From the NCBI GenBank assembly GCA_023415235.1, contig JAEZLP010000037.1, positions 45,643 to 109,642 of the forward strand: a DNA stretch of 64,000 nt, in the 5' to 3' direction. Shown here one piece after another: positions 1 to 7,991 of this stretch. The notes below the pieces were generated by a model. It was given only the letters and a program-made list of their open reading frames with translations, made no database searches and was not told the DNA's origin. Position 1 is the stretch's first letter. Every line of letters starts with the position of its first letter. Source of the DNA: Bacillota bacterium (GTDB taxonomy: Bacteria > Bacillota > Clostridia > Peptostreptococcales > Anaerovoracaceae). The position numbers and the translations under genes were made by a program.

Positions 1-1012
1 AATCCAGATAATCCACCTCCATGGCGTTGAGCAGGAAGATGAAGATCGGAACGCCGATGAGCAGTCCCCAAACGCCCATATAATGCTCTCCTACCAGAAG
101 TATAATGAAGACAAAGCAAATCGGCAGCTGGGTCTTGTCCGACATCAGCTTCGGATTCAGGATATATGCCTCCACCGTGTGAATCAATATGATCATCAGA
201 ATCACAGCGGCAACCTTGGTAATCCCTCCGATATTGAAGGCAATAATGCTGAGGGGTACCAGGGAGATGATCACTCCCGCCACGGGAATTAAGCCAAGGA
301 AAAATATCATGACTCCCAAGCCCATGATCTGCGGAAAATCCATAATGGCAAGCAGGATCATGGATAGTATGGAATTGATCAGGGCTATGGTTACCTGAAC
401 CTTCATGACCTTTCCGAAGGTATTGCAGAAATTGCCGCCAAACGTCACCACATAATCATAGATAAAGGAAATTCTGCTTTCCGCCAGCCGCTCGCCGAAC
501 CTTCTTATCTTTTTCTTTTCCAGCAGCAGGAAGTAACTGAGAATCAGAGATAGGAACACATTGACCCCGAAGCCTCCCACTGTCGCAACTCCAACTGTAA
601 GCATTTCGCCTGCATCGACAAAAAATTTGTTAAAATCAATATGCCCCACCACATTGGCTAATCTCGGGTCGATGGAGTTTTTTACGGCTTCAATATTAAA
701 ATTGATCAGAATATTGGCAAGCTCCGTAATAAATGCCGCCATCTTCGGTGCCAGGACGATGCTTGCAAAAATAAGGACCAGGATAAATAGGGAATAAAGG
801 ACGGAGAGGATAAATCCGTCGGGAACCTGATAGAGAACCAGTTTTTTTCGTTGTCTTTGGACCCAGGCTACCAGATGGTAGAAGACAAAGGTAATGAGAA
901 AGGTCAGTAATACGATGTCGAGCATGTACCAGATCGTAATGAACATCACAAGGATGACCACCCATGAAATGATTCGTTCTTTTAAATTGTTATTGTCGCT
1001 GCTGCTGTTCAT
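1..1012 (-). CDS. AI-2E family transporter, C-terminus cut by window edge
   Basis: Membrane permease of the AI-2E/PurR-regulated permease family (PF01594). The gene starts at the ATG at 1012 and is still open at base 1, so about 337 codons are visible. The N-terminus begins MNSSSDNNNLKERIISW and is followed by closely spaced hydrophobic segments, a soluble stretch around residues 95-150, then the family-typical C-terminal helices (FLGLIPVAGVIISLVPL and the NPKLMSDKTQLP region followed by another helix). Members move small molecules or ions; the substrate cannot be told from sequence. It has its own promoter at 1059-1087, so it is probably not part of the corrinoid/pylD operon that ends 149 bases upstream of it. 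Family call is firm, substrate unknown. Confidence 0.88.
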   Translation of the reverse strand, partial: MNSSSDNNNLKERIISWVVILVMFITIWYMLDIVLLTFLITFVFYHLVAWVQRQRKKLVLYQVPDGFILSVLYSLFILVLIFASIVLAPKMAAFITELANILINFNIEAVKNSIDPRLANVVGHIDFNKFFVDAGEMLTVGVATVGGFGVNVFLSLILSYFLLLEKKKIRRFGERLAESRISFIYDYVVTFGGNFCNTFGKVMKVQVTIALINSILSMILLAIMDFPQIMGLGVMIFFLGLIPVAGVIISLVPLSIIAFNIGGITKVAAVILMIILIHTVEAYILNPKLMSDKTQLPICFVFIILLVGEHYMGVWGLLIGVPIFIFLLNAMEVDYLD

Positions 1013-1058
1013 GTCCCCCACCTTTACCTAAAATGAGAATGTCATAGTTACTATAATC

Positions 1059-1087
1059 ATAGTATCATAAGGCATTTTGCTTTTCAA
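1059..1087 (-). promoter_or_regulatory. Sigma-A type promoter of the AI-2E transporter
   Basis: On the minus strand, TTGAAA (1087-1082) and TACTAT (1064-1059) are separated by exactly 17 bases. The -10 box lies about 47 bases upstream of the ATG at 1012. Seen in sequence; not tested. Confidence 0.6.
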
Positions 1088-1160
1088 ACACTGATTGACA
1101 GCTTTCCTTAAAATATGCCCTAGAGTTTCACTCGGCTGCATAGATTTAGAGTCAATGCGA

Positions 1161-1883
1161 TCAATACGATCCGCCCCCCATGTTGCGGCAAAAGGCGCAG
1201 TTTTTATATTCGGCCCGGCAGCTCTTGCAGTCGGTAGCCGGCAGGGACGTCTTGTCGTTCACACCGACAAAAAAACCCGAACAGGATTTCAGCGGCAGCA
1301 TCAGGCAGTTGGCTCTCGCCTTCACACCGATTGAATTCCCATCCAGCAGTTCAAAAAACTTTCCGGTCTGGTTCACGTCCATGCCATAAAATCCGGGGCC
1401 AAAGGAATCGAGAACGAACAATTCCCGTTCTTCCGAACGCTCCTTCAAATCCTCCTCCACATATCTCCTGAGAACATCAAGCCCTGCATCCACATATGCG
1501 GTTCCCCAGATGTCGGCGTAGAGCTGATCCAGAATCGGGGCTGCGTCATCCAGTTCAAAGGTTCCCGCAGTCATGATATATGCATAAACTCCGCAAATAT
1601 GGGATGGATCCAGCCTCTGGAACGCATTGCACTCAAAGGTGACGCCGGAAAGCACGGCGGTGTTTTCCCGAATAACGCATCCCGGAAATGAGGATACCAC
1701 CGCTTTGATATCAATCCTGTCCCGGATCATTTCCCTGATTTCTATGCCCCGGGCTAGCATCCTCCGGTATTTTTCCCCTTCTCTGTGAAAGCCGCATATT
1801 TTTATGAAATATTCCATGGCAAAGACGTCGGCCTCTGCCATGGAAATGGAAATTATGTGGTTCTCTATGAATTTATTTTGCAT
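1161..1883 (-). CDS. MetH-activation-domain-like corrinoid reactivation protein
   Basis: A 240-residue soluble protein resembling the AdoMet-binding activation domain of cobalamin-dependent methionine synthase, as found in stand-alone proteins of acetogens and methylotrophic Clostridia. The diagnostic part is the second half: FGPGFYGMDVNQ, then FFELLDG, IGVKA and LPLKSCSGFFVGVND, which line up with the S-P-G-Y ... LF-LL ... IGV-L ... P-SVSG pattern of the family. The C-terminus adds a cysteine cluster (DCKSCRAEYKNCAFC). Known members help reduce or remethylate inactive cob(II)alamin. It is the third gene of an apparent operon (ASKHA activator, pylD, this gene; gaps of 78 and 85 bases). Start at 1883 follows TAAGGAAAT. 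Its exact partner corrinoid protein is not in the window. Confidence 0.75.
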   Translation of the reverse strand: MQNKFIENHIISISMAEADVFAMEYFIKICGFHREGEKYRRMLARGIEIREMIRDRIDIKAVVSSFPGCVIRENTAVLSGVTFECNAFQRLDPSHICGVYAYIMTAGTFELDDAAPILDQLYADIWGTAYVDAGLDVLRRYVEEDLKERSEERELFVLDSFGPGFYGMDVNQTGKFFELLDGNSIGVKARANCLMLPLKSCSGFFVGVNDKTSLPATDCKSCRAEYKNCAFCRNMGGGSY

Positions 1884-1968
1884 ATTTCCTTACTTCCTGG
1901 ACCTGGCGATATCCTCTTTAATAGTATACTTGTAAAACAGCGTAATCCGCAATATCCTGGCTTCAATG

Positions 1969-2772
1969 TCAAAGGGCAAATCCCAGCATGGCTGCCGTTC
2001 CAATTTCAAGATAATCATGAATGATCCGTTTTTCATACTCCACATAGGTTTCCTCATCCAGTGACAGCGGGATTCCGGGCGAAGCGATCCATGCGTCCGG
2101 ATGGAGCATGTCCTTGTGGATCCAGCCTCCCGTGTTGGTGGCGTCGATGACGATCTTAAACCGCTGCATATCCTCCTGCTTTTCCAAAATGGCGGCGCCA
2201 CTCCAGCCCATAGCCTTCCGGCGCTTTTCATCCGTATCGTAGCCTGTGACTCTGATTCCCCTCTTCATAAGCCGTTTTAGGAACTCCTGGCCAAGAGCGC
2301 CGAAGCCCAGCAGCAGCACCTCTTTTCCCACAAAGGAACCCTGTGCCTCTTCTAAAGCGGTAAGATAACCGGCCGCCGTCGCCATATTATTGTCCGCCAT
2401 CTTCTTTTTGTTAAGATTAAATGCGATATACCGGTCATCATCCGACATGAAAAGAATATCCGCTTCTTTTTTATGCGCCTCGAAAATGCCGCATACGTCG
2501 CAGCACTCCGTAACAAAGCTGCGGAATCCCATTGCAGCCGTCACCGCCGCCACAGCCCCCGAAAAGGAGTGGATCACTCCCTCTCCCGCGGTTACAGGTA
2601 CAACACCGATCCTGATCTGCATAGCCGCCCGTTCCATATCCGCCACGGACCACCCGCTGGCCTTTGCGGCTAATGAAATATAGTCCAGACCGGTTTTCCC
2701 TTTCAGAATCCCTTCTTTTTCCTTGGCTTTTTCCTGGATGTCCATGATCCATTCCGTAATTAATCGAGTCAT
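1969..2772 (-). CDS. pylD: PylD, 3-methylornithyl-N6-L-lysine dehydrogenase (pyrrolysine biosynthesis)
   Basis: PylD oxidises L-lysine-N6-3R-methyl-D-ornithine with NAD+, the last step before spontaneous cyclisation to pyrrolysine. Recognised by GLDYISLAAKASG near the N-terminus, the block IGVVPVTAGEGVIHSFS, the aspartate-rich FMSDDDRYIAFNL segment, a Rossmann loop GFGALG, and the C-terminal DYLEIGTAAMLGF, all matching the archaeal and bacterial PylD pattern as I remember it. The length of 267 residues fits the family (about 260). I chose the ATG at 2772 (MTRLITEW), which has GGAG six bases upstream; longer starts at 2784 and 2811 have weaker sites. It lies between two corrinoid-activation genes, not in a pylTSBCD cluster: pylB, pylC, pylS and pylT are not in this window. 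A PylD-like dehydrogenase of other function is the alternative. Confidence 0.82.
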   Translation of the reverse strand: MTRLITEWIMDIQEKAKEKEGILKGKTGLDYISLAAKASGWSVADMERAAMQIRIGVVPVTAGEGVIHSFSGAVAAVTAAMGFRSFVTECCDVCGIFEAHKKEADILFMSDDDRYIAFNLNKKKMADNNMATAAGYLTALEEAQGSFVGKEVLLLGFGALGQEFLKRLMKRGIRVTGYDTDEKRRKAMGWSGAAILEKQEDMQRFKIVIDATNTGGWIHKDMLHPDAWIASPGIPLSLDEETYVEYEKRIIHDYLEIGTAAMLGFAL

Positions 2773-2850
2773 ATTCTTCTCCATTGATCGTATTTTTACA
2801 GTAGAAAGCATAAGCTGAAGTTTCCAATTATGAATTCAATGGGGCAGCTT

Positions 2851-4272
2851 CTATTCTCTGGGAAAATACATCCCCTGAAGATACTCCCTTTCAAAGGTGG
2901 GATGCAGAGCCAGTTCCACATGCTCTACATCTTTAGACTGCAGCTCCGCCTCGTCCATGGACTTAGCGGACAGCAATGCCATACAGGCGCCTACTCCCGC
3001 AGCGTTGCCGATGTAGCTAACCTTTTCCATGCCGACATCCGGCAACAATCCGATCCGCAGCGCGCTCCTCTTATCGATATAGCTTCCGAACGCTCCCGCG
3101 AGCATGATTTCATCCATCTCGGCTACATCCGTTCCCAGGCACTCAAGCAGCACCTGAATTCCTCCGAAAATAGCGCCCTTCGCCAACTGCACCTCGCGGA
3201 TATCCTTCTGGTTTAGTACGATTTCCTGCCGATCGCCGAAAGCAAGTAAAAACTCATTGCCGTTTTCTCCCCTTCTGAGGCGATCCGCAAGATCGGGATG
3301 GATCCCTTTGAGCAGAGCCTCATCCCGGGTCAGCAGATTTCCATTGAACGTAACAAGGCCAGCGTCGAGCATCTGGGCAATGGCGTCGATCAGTCCGGAA
3401 CCGCAAATCCCTGCAGGATCAGTATTTCCGATCACCTTGATCGTTACTTGCCCGTTATTAATTTCCACCTTTTCGATCGCTCCTACAGCGGCACGCATTC
3501 CCTGATGGATTCTTGCGCCCTCGAAAGCAGGGCCCGCCGCAGTGGAGCAGGCCAGCATTCTGCCCTTTCCGGCAAGAACGATTTCTCCGTTGGTTCCGAT
3601 ATCGATGACAAGGGTGATGCCCGGTTTTCGTTTCAATCCGGAAGCGATCATGACGCCCACGATATCCGAGCCCACGTGTCCCGCTATATTGGGCAGAACT
3701 GATATTTGGGCATCCGGACTCATATGAAGGCCCATGGATTTCGCGGTTCGCAGTACCGGTCCGGTAAACGCCGGCTCAAAGGGTGCGCGGGCAAGAGAAG
3801 CGGCGTCATAACCGAGAAACAAATGACTCATAGTGGTATTGCCCACTACGGAAGCCTTTCCGATGCGCTCCCGGCATATTCCGTACTGTGCGGAAAAGGT
3901 GTCCAGCATTTCGTTGAAGCAATCAAGAATCAGACTTTGCATCTTTTTCAGATTCTCCGGGCTTTCCGAAGACCAGGTGATGCGTGATATTACGTCGGAG
4001 CCATATCTGCTCTGAGGATTTGTCTTGGCAATCATGTCCACCAAGCTGTTTTCGGAAAGATCCCAAAGCATACCCACAACCGTTGTTGTTCCGATGTCAA
4101 AAGCGATTCCATAGCGCTTTCCGTCTTTGTCGTCAGCCGAAGGCGGATCCGGTGCAAAGCCCTCCGGAAGATTCGTCAGTCTTTTTTTTCGCGTCGTTGT
4201 ATCATAAAGATTGCATCTGCCGCATTCGTCGCATCTTCCGCCGCAGATGCACAATCTGTTTTTTGTTTCCAT
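2851..4272 (-). CDS. ASKHA-domain corrinoid activator (RamA/RACo-like, DUF4445)
   Basis: ATP-dependent reductive activator of corrinoid proteins, 473 residues. The ASKHA nucleotide-binding fold is clear: GIAFDIGTTTVVG near residue 55, SVVGNTTMSHLF, VIDIGTNGEI, GICGSGLIDAI and EIMLAGAFGSYID. Relatives couple ATP hydrolysis to electron delivery onto cob(II)alamin in methyl-transfer systems. RACo-type relatives start with a 2Fe-2S ferredoxin domain and exceed 600 residues. Here that domain is absent and replaced by a short N-terminal cluster of five cysteines (CICGGRCDECGRC, residues 8-20), which could hold an Fe-S centre. First gene of the operon with pylD and the MetH-activation-like gene. The start at 4272 follows AAAGGAATATCC. 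The stop is TAG; read-through would add only five residues before TGA. Confidence 0.85.
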   Translation of the reverse strand: METKNRLCICGGRCDECGRCNLYDTTTRKKRLTNLPEGFAPDPPSADDKDGKRYGIAFDIGTTTVVGMLWDLSENSLVDMIAKTNPQSRYGSDVISRITWSSESPENLKKMQSLILDCFNEMLDTFSAQYGICRERIGKASVVGNTTMSHLFLGYDAASLARAPFEPAFTGPVLRTAKSMGLHMSPDAQISVLPNIAGHVGSDIVGVMIASGLKRKPGITLVIDIGTNGEIVLAGKGRMLACSTAAGPAFEGARIHQGMRAAVGAIEKVEINNGQVTIKVIGNTDPAGICGSGLIDAIAQMLDAGLVTFNGNLLTRDEALLKGIHPDLADRLRRGENGNEFLLAFGDRQEIVLNQKDIREVQLAKGAIFGGIQVLLECLGTDVAEMDEIMLAGAFGSYIDKRSALRIGLLPDVGMEKVSYIGNAAGVGACMALLSAKSMDEAELQSKDVEHVELALHPTFEREYLQGMYFPRE

Positions 4273-4357
4273 GGATATTCCTTTCCCTCATAGCTCCATA
4301 AAAATCCAATCGGATGGATTCGCGACTGAAATTATTATACAACATTTCCGCTCATCT

Positions 4358-4420
4358 AAAAAGGACAAATACTGATTTCTACTGCTGTAAAAAAGGATCA
4401 ATACGGATTCCCACCGCCGT
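4358..4420. repeat. Two tandem imperfect copies of a 31-32 bp unit
   Basis: Copy 1 is 4358-4388 and copy 2 is 4389-4420, sharing about 24 of 31 positions (AAAAAGGA..AATAC.GATT pattern). A third truncated copy runs into the terminator at 4421. It lies upstream of the corrinoid activator and downstream of the DUF308 gene. Confidence 0.6.
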
Positions 4421-4461
4421 AAAAAGGCAGTGTACGCCTTCTTGGAGCACACTGCCTTTTT
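4421..4461 (-). terminator. Intrinsic terminator downstream of the DUF308 gene
   Basis: Arms AAAAAGGCAGTGT (4421-4433) and ACACTGCCTTTTT (4449-4461) form a 13-bp stem with T runs on both strands. On the minus strand it closes the DUF308 transcript and insulates the pylD operon. Confidence 0.8.
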
Positions 4462-4520
4462 ATTGTGGTTTTTCGTTTTTTCCTATTATAATCCGCGAAC
4501 GTCTATGGATGGCTCGCTTC

Positions 4521-5060
4521 TTATTTTTTCCCTCGTTGTCTATGTCTTTGATGAAAGGTAAGGTTGATTCCTACCAGGAGGACGCTGAAGCCCTGCACAA
4601 CAAATAGGACTCCCGCCAGCATGATTGGGGATAACGCCAGCAGTACCGTATTATAGAAGGAGTATAGTCCTGCCGCAACACCCAGGGCACCCAGGGCAAG
4701 ATACCAGATCAGTTTCATTTTTCCCGAGCTGCGGTTGGAGTAGCCCTCCACAATTCGGATTACTCCCGTAAAAATGACCCAAACGCCAAAAAATACAGGG
4801 ATCGCCGCATCCGCCAGGATTTGATTGGAAAGCACAAGCCCTCCCAGAATGATGTTGGTCAGTCCCTCAATCATCAGCGAGTTCGAGCTTTCTCCCTTTC
4901 TGCTCAGCCAAAGATACGCCATCGTCCCACTGAGTCCGGACAACAGCATGGCTAAGCCCAATAAGAACGCAACGGAAAGAAAAGTCGCTCCCGGATTTGC
5001 GAAACAGAATACTCCTGTAAGGATCAGTATGACTCCTGCAGCAATTTTAAATACTCTCAC
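4521..5060 (-). CDS. HdeD/DUF308 family membrane protein
   Basis: A small integral membrane protein of 179 residues with about six hydrophobic helices (for example IAAGVILILTGVFCF, LGLAMLLSG and LALGALGVAAGLYSF), matching the paired three-helix repeats of DUF308/HdeD proteins. Its role in Clostridia is unknown; the E. coli relative is tied to acid resistance. I chose the GTG at 5060 because AGGAGG sits five bases upstream; the ATG at 5093 lacks a good site and only adds a polar stretch. Followed by the terminator at 4421-4461. No neighbour suggests a function. Confidence 0.75.
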   Translation of the reverse strand: MRVFKIAAGVILILTGVFCFANPGATFLSVAFLLGLAMLLSGLSGTMAYLWLSRKGESSNSLMIEGLTNIILGGLVLSNQILADAAIPVFFGVWVIFTGVIRIVEGYSNRSSGKMKLIWYLALGALGVAAGLYSFYNTVLLALSPIMLAGVLFVVQGFSVLLVGINLTFHQRHRQRGKK

Positions 5061-5121
5061 ATTGACCTCCTCTATTCGTTCTCTGTCGAACAATTTATTA
5101 TATTATCCCAGAGTTCCGTAG

Positions 5122-6363
5122 TCAACCATCTCCCGGTTTGATTGATTCCTCCGACTCATCGTAGAGGTCAATTCCGATATCATTCTTTAGAATTCCTCCG
5201 AAGGTGATGGCGCCTCCACCATACTTTTTCCGGATATCGTCAAGAGTTCGTTCGATCGATTCCGCCTTTTCCCGGTTTTTCTGATCTGCTGCGAATAAGC
5301 TGAGCTGCTCCGCCTCCTGTTCATCGGCGAGATTGATTCCTGTTACAGTAAGCATCCTGATCGGTTCCTTCAGATTCCAGGATCTTCGGATAATATCAAC
5401 TGCTGATTCGAAGATTTCCTCAGCAAGATTTGTTGCCAAAGGCAGCTGCTTCTGTCGTGAAATGGTTTTAAACAGGGGATCCCTGATGTCGACTTTGATT
5501 CCCCTGCACTTCAGCTGGTATTTTCTCAATCTGCCCGCAACCGTATCCGACAGGGACAAAATCGCCGTTTCGATGTCTTCCATGCCGGAAAGATCCCGTT
5601 TGAATGTCATTCCATTGCCCACGGACTTTATTTTCTGGCGTTCATAGGACAAGCTCACCGGACTGTCATCTACACCGTTGGCATAATCATGAATCAAAGC
5701 TCCCTGTTTTCCCAGCATGGAACAGATCAGATCCCGGTTGTACACGGCCAGATCGCCAATGGTCTTCATTCCGGCCTTTTCCAACCTTTCCGCTGTGGCG
5801 TGTCCGACAAAAAAAAGCTCCTGCAGAGGCAGCGGCCAAATCAGGTCTCTGTAATTTCCCCGTGTGATGACTGTGGTGGCATCCGGTTTCTTGTATTCGC
5901 TACCCATTTTTGCAAACACTTTATTGTAGGACACCCCCACGGAAAGGGTCAACCCCAGTTCTTCCCTGACAATGCTGCGGATTCTGTCGCCGATTTCCTT
6001 CCCCGAACCGAACAGCCTCAGGCTTCCCGTTACATCCAGCCACGATTCGTCAATGCTGAAGGGTTCGATCCTGTCGGTGAACCGTTCATAGATCTGGTTG
6101 ATCCGGTTGGAATACTCACGGTACCTTTCATGGTGGGGTTTGACCAGAATCAGGTTCGGGCACTTTTTCCTCGCCTGCCAGACGGTTTCCGCCGTAACTA
6201 CGCCACAGGTCTTGGCTTCTTCTGTTTTTGCCAGTATGATGCCATGCCTGTTTTCCGGATCTCCGCAGACCGCCATCGGCTTTCCTCTGAGCTCCGGACG
6301 TGCAAGCAGTTCCACGGAAGCATAAAAGCTGTTCATATCGCAGTGCAGTATTGTTCTTTCCAT
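5122..6363 (-). CDS. dinB: DNA polymerase IV (Y-family)
   Basis: Error-prone translesion polymerase, 413 residues, a typical full length. The N-terminal CDMNSFYAS carries the first catalytic aspartate (D9), and SIDESWLD gives the D105-E106 pair; SVGVSYNKVFAKMGSEYKKP is the palm/finger signature. Thumb (helix-hairpin-helix) and little-finger domains follow. The tail does not end in a clear beta-clamp motif of the QLxLF type, although QLSLF occurs near residue 371 and may serve. The ATG at 6363 follows GGGGAGG. I see no LexA-type box in the short upstream region; an inverted repeat at 6395-6422 lies between this gene and the divergent stress gene. Confidence 0.93.
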   Translation of the reverse strand: MERTILHCDMNSFYASVELLARPELRGKPMAVCGDPENRHGIILAKTEEAKTCGVVTAETVWQARKKCPNLILVKPHHERYREYSNRINQIYERFTDRIEPFSIDESWLDVTGSLRLFGSGKEIGDRIRSIVREELGLTLSVGVSYNKVFAKMGSEYKKPDATTVITRGNYRDLIWPLPLQELFFVGHATAERLEKAGMKTIGDLAVYNRDLICSMLGKQGALIHDYANGVDDSPVSLSYERQKIKSVGNGMTFKRDLSGMEDIETAILSLSDTVAGRLRKYQLKCRGIKVDIRDPLFKTISRQKQLPLATNLAEEIFESAVDIIRRSWNLKEPIRMLTVTGINLADEQEAEQLSLFAADQKNREKAESIERTLDDIRKKYGGGAITFGGILKNDIGIDLYDESEESIKPGDG

Positions 6364-6394
6364 GTCGGCGCCTCCCCTTTCTTCTTTTTATTTT

Positions 6395-6422
6395 ACACTA
6401 GCAAAGCAGTCCCGGCTAGTGT
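6395..6422. repeat. 8-bp perfect inverted repeat between dinB and usp
   Basis: ACACTAGC (6395-6402) and GCTAGTGT (6415-6422), loop of 12 bases, in the divergent intergenic region. It could be an operator or a hairpin in the dinB leader. A TATAAT-like sequence overlaps its right edge. Confidence 0.4.
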
Positions 6423-6494
6423 ATAATATTTTTGAGACTTGTATGGGTTAAGCAAGTCGTAGTTCCGGTAAGTAAGTAAAGGGATGGAGATGTT

Positions 6495-6872
6495 ATGAAA
6501 AATGTGATGGTCTGCGTGACACAGCAGAAAACCTGTGATCGTCTGATTCAGTACGGCCACGAATTCCTTGGCGATCACAAAGGAGAATTATTTATCATAC
6601 ATGTAGCTCATCAACATATCAAGTTTTTGGGAAATTCAAGAGAAGGGGAAGCGCTTGAGTATCTATACGAAAAAGCGCTGGAATACGGGGCCAATCTTAC
6701 GGTAGTCCGTTCCAACGATGTTCTGGAAACACTTTCCGATCTTGTTAAGAAGAACAAGATCACTCATGTAATCGTCGGGGAATCCGGCGAGGCGGAAATC
6801 AAATCCAATATGGTGGAACGGCTCCGGGAGAAGATCGGCAGCAAAGCCGAGCTCATCGTGATTCCTTCCTGA
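6495..6872 (+). CDS. Universal stress protein (UspA-like), KdpD-type
   Basis: A 125-residue single-domain USP fold: MKNVMVCVTQQKTCDRLI at the first strand, then alternating helices and strands ending IVGESGEAEIKSN..LIVIPS. The start resembles the USP domain found in KdpD sensors. Such proteins bind ATP or act as stress-linked regulators. The ATP-loop motif G-2x-G-9x-G(S/T) is not intact (IVGESGEAEIKS), so nucleotide binding is doubtful. Start ATG follows GGAGATGTT. It is transcribed alone and ends at the hairpin 6916-6950. Confidence 0.78.
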   Translation: MKNVMVCVTQQKTCDRLIQYGHEFLGDHKGELFIIHVAHQHIKFLGNSREGEALEYLYEKALEYGANLTVVRSNDVLETLSDLVKKNKITHVIVGESGEAEIKSNMVERLREKIGSKAELIVIPS

Positions 6873-6877
6873 AGCAA

Positions 6878-6914
6878 AAGCAGATTTCCCTCATACAGAA
6901 GCAGATTTGTTCAG
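6878..6914. repeat. Short tandem duplication after the usp stop codon
   Basis: AAGCAGATTT occurs at 6878 and again at 6899, each followed by a similar C/T-rich and CAG-ending segment (unit about 21 bp). It begins a few bases after the TGA. Confidence 0.45.
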
Positions 6915-6915
6915 A

Positions 6916-6950
6916 GCCTTTGTACGGTGCCACGCCGGGCAAAGGCTTTT
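6916..6950 (+). terminator. Intrinsic terminator after usp
   Basis: GCCTTTG (6916-6922) pairs with CAAAGGC (6940-6946); an inner stem CGGTG/CGCCG extends it; TTTT follows. It sits directly before the EamA gene, which supports the later start chosen for that gene. Confidence 0.65.
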
Positions 6951-6982
6951 CAATGAAAGAACTTGAAGCACAGGGCAATACT

Positions 6983-7900
6983 ATGAATTCATTAGACAAC
7001 AGAGTTAAAGGATTTTTATTTGTAATGATCACCTGCCTGACCTATGGGATCATGCCCGCTCTGACACAGCTTTCCTATCAGGCGGGTCTTTCCGTAAGCA
7101 CCATGCTGTTTGGAAGGCTTTCCCTGGGAGCGGTGCTGATCTGGTCGGTCATCCTGATCAGGAAACTGTCATATAAGATTGACAAGAGGCATCTGGCGTT
7201 TATACTGCTGACGGGTTGCGCCTCGGTGGTCCAGATGGTCACCATGAGCGAGAGCTATCGTTTTCTGCCCGGGGCCATCGTATCCCTGCTCATGTTTTTA
7301 TATGTAAGCGTGGTTGTGGTGATCGAAATCCTCCTCGGCAGGGAGAAATTTGACAAGAAGAGAATTCTATGTCTTGTCTGCACCTTCGGCGGGCTTATTC
7401 TGGTGATCTGGACTCCGGGAGAAGGGATCCGGCTCAACGGAACAGGCATTGCGCTTATCTTGATTGCAGCCTTTTTCTACGGTCTTTACGCCATCGGTCT
7501 GGGTGAAAAACGGACCAGAGCCCTCCCCTCCGAGGTGGTAATCGGATACATGCTGATTCCACCCATTCTGTTCAGTCTGGCTCGGTGTATCGCTTCAGGA
7601 GAGCCGCTCCTTCCCCAGACGCCCGAGCAGACCATGTATATCCTTCTTCTGGCCTTTTTCTGTCTGTTCATCGCAGCGGTCTGCTTTGCCAAGGGAGTGA
7701 AATATATCGGCTCGAGCAATGCTTCCATATTCAATACGATGGAGCCTGTGGTCGCATATTTTGCAGGAATTCTGCTGATGAATGATAAGGTTACGGCTAA
7801 CGCCGTCATAGGAGGCCTGCTCATTCTTGGAGCCGTTGTCTACCTGAATCTTGACAAAAGATCTTCCCTTCAAAAAGGGAAAAAACAGCCTTCTGAATGA
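6983..7900 (+). CDS. EamA/DMT-family transporter
   Basis: Drug/metabolite transporter superfamily, 305 residues, with ten predicted membrane helices in two five-helix EamA repeats (first starting FLFVMITCLTYGIMPALTQL, second GTGIALILIAAFFYGLYAIG). The final repeat carries SSNASIFNTMEPVVAY, the usual NxEPV signature. Family members export or import amino acids, nucleotides or other small metabolites; substrate not predictable. I chose the ATG at 6983, ten residues before the first helix. In-frame upstream starts at 6953 (ATG) and 6920 (TTG) overlap the usp terminator. It converges on the CoA-transferase gene and shares the terminator at 7932-7960. Confidence 0.82.
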   Translation: MNSLDNRVKGFLFVMITCLTYGIMPALTQLSYQAGLSVSTMLFGRLSLGAVLIWSVILIRKLSYKIDKRHLAFILLTGCASVVQMVTMSESYRFLPGAIVSLLMFLYVSVVVVIEILLGREKFDKKRILCLVCTFGGLILVIWTPGEGIRLNGTGIALILIAAFFYGLYAIGLGEKRTRALPSEVVIGYMLIPPILFSLARCIASGEPLLPQTPEQTMYILLLAFFCLFIAAVCFAKGVKYIGSSNASIFNTMEPVVAYFAGILLMNDKVTANAVIGGLLILGAVVYLNLDKRSSLQKGKKQPSE

Positions 7901-7931
7901 CACTGTCTTTTTCCTGCGAGCAAATGAAGAA

Positions 7932-7960
7932 AACCCCGGCGGATTTTTTCCGTCGGGGTT
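7932..7960. terminator. Bidirectional terminator between EamA and CoA-transferase genes
   Basis: AACCCCGGCGGA (7932-7943) and TCCGTCGGGGTT (7949-7960) form a stem with one wobble pair; the loop is T-rich. It serves both convergent genes. Confidence 0.75.
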
Positions 7961-7991
7961 TGTTGTTATGATTGGCTTATCTTCGTTTTTT

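Noticed and set aside
2851..4272. Pyrrolysine read-through of the TAG that ends the corrinoid activator
   Set aside because: Read-through would add only five residues before TGA, and the protein already ends at the family C-terminus; an ordinary stop is simpler.
5689..6426. 245-codon open frame on the plus strand
   Set aside because: Antisense to dinB and extends past the dinB start; no site or domain.
6364..6494. LexA/DinR box upstream of dinB
   Set aside because: No GAAC-N4-GTTC type sequence found; only an unrelated inverted repeat.
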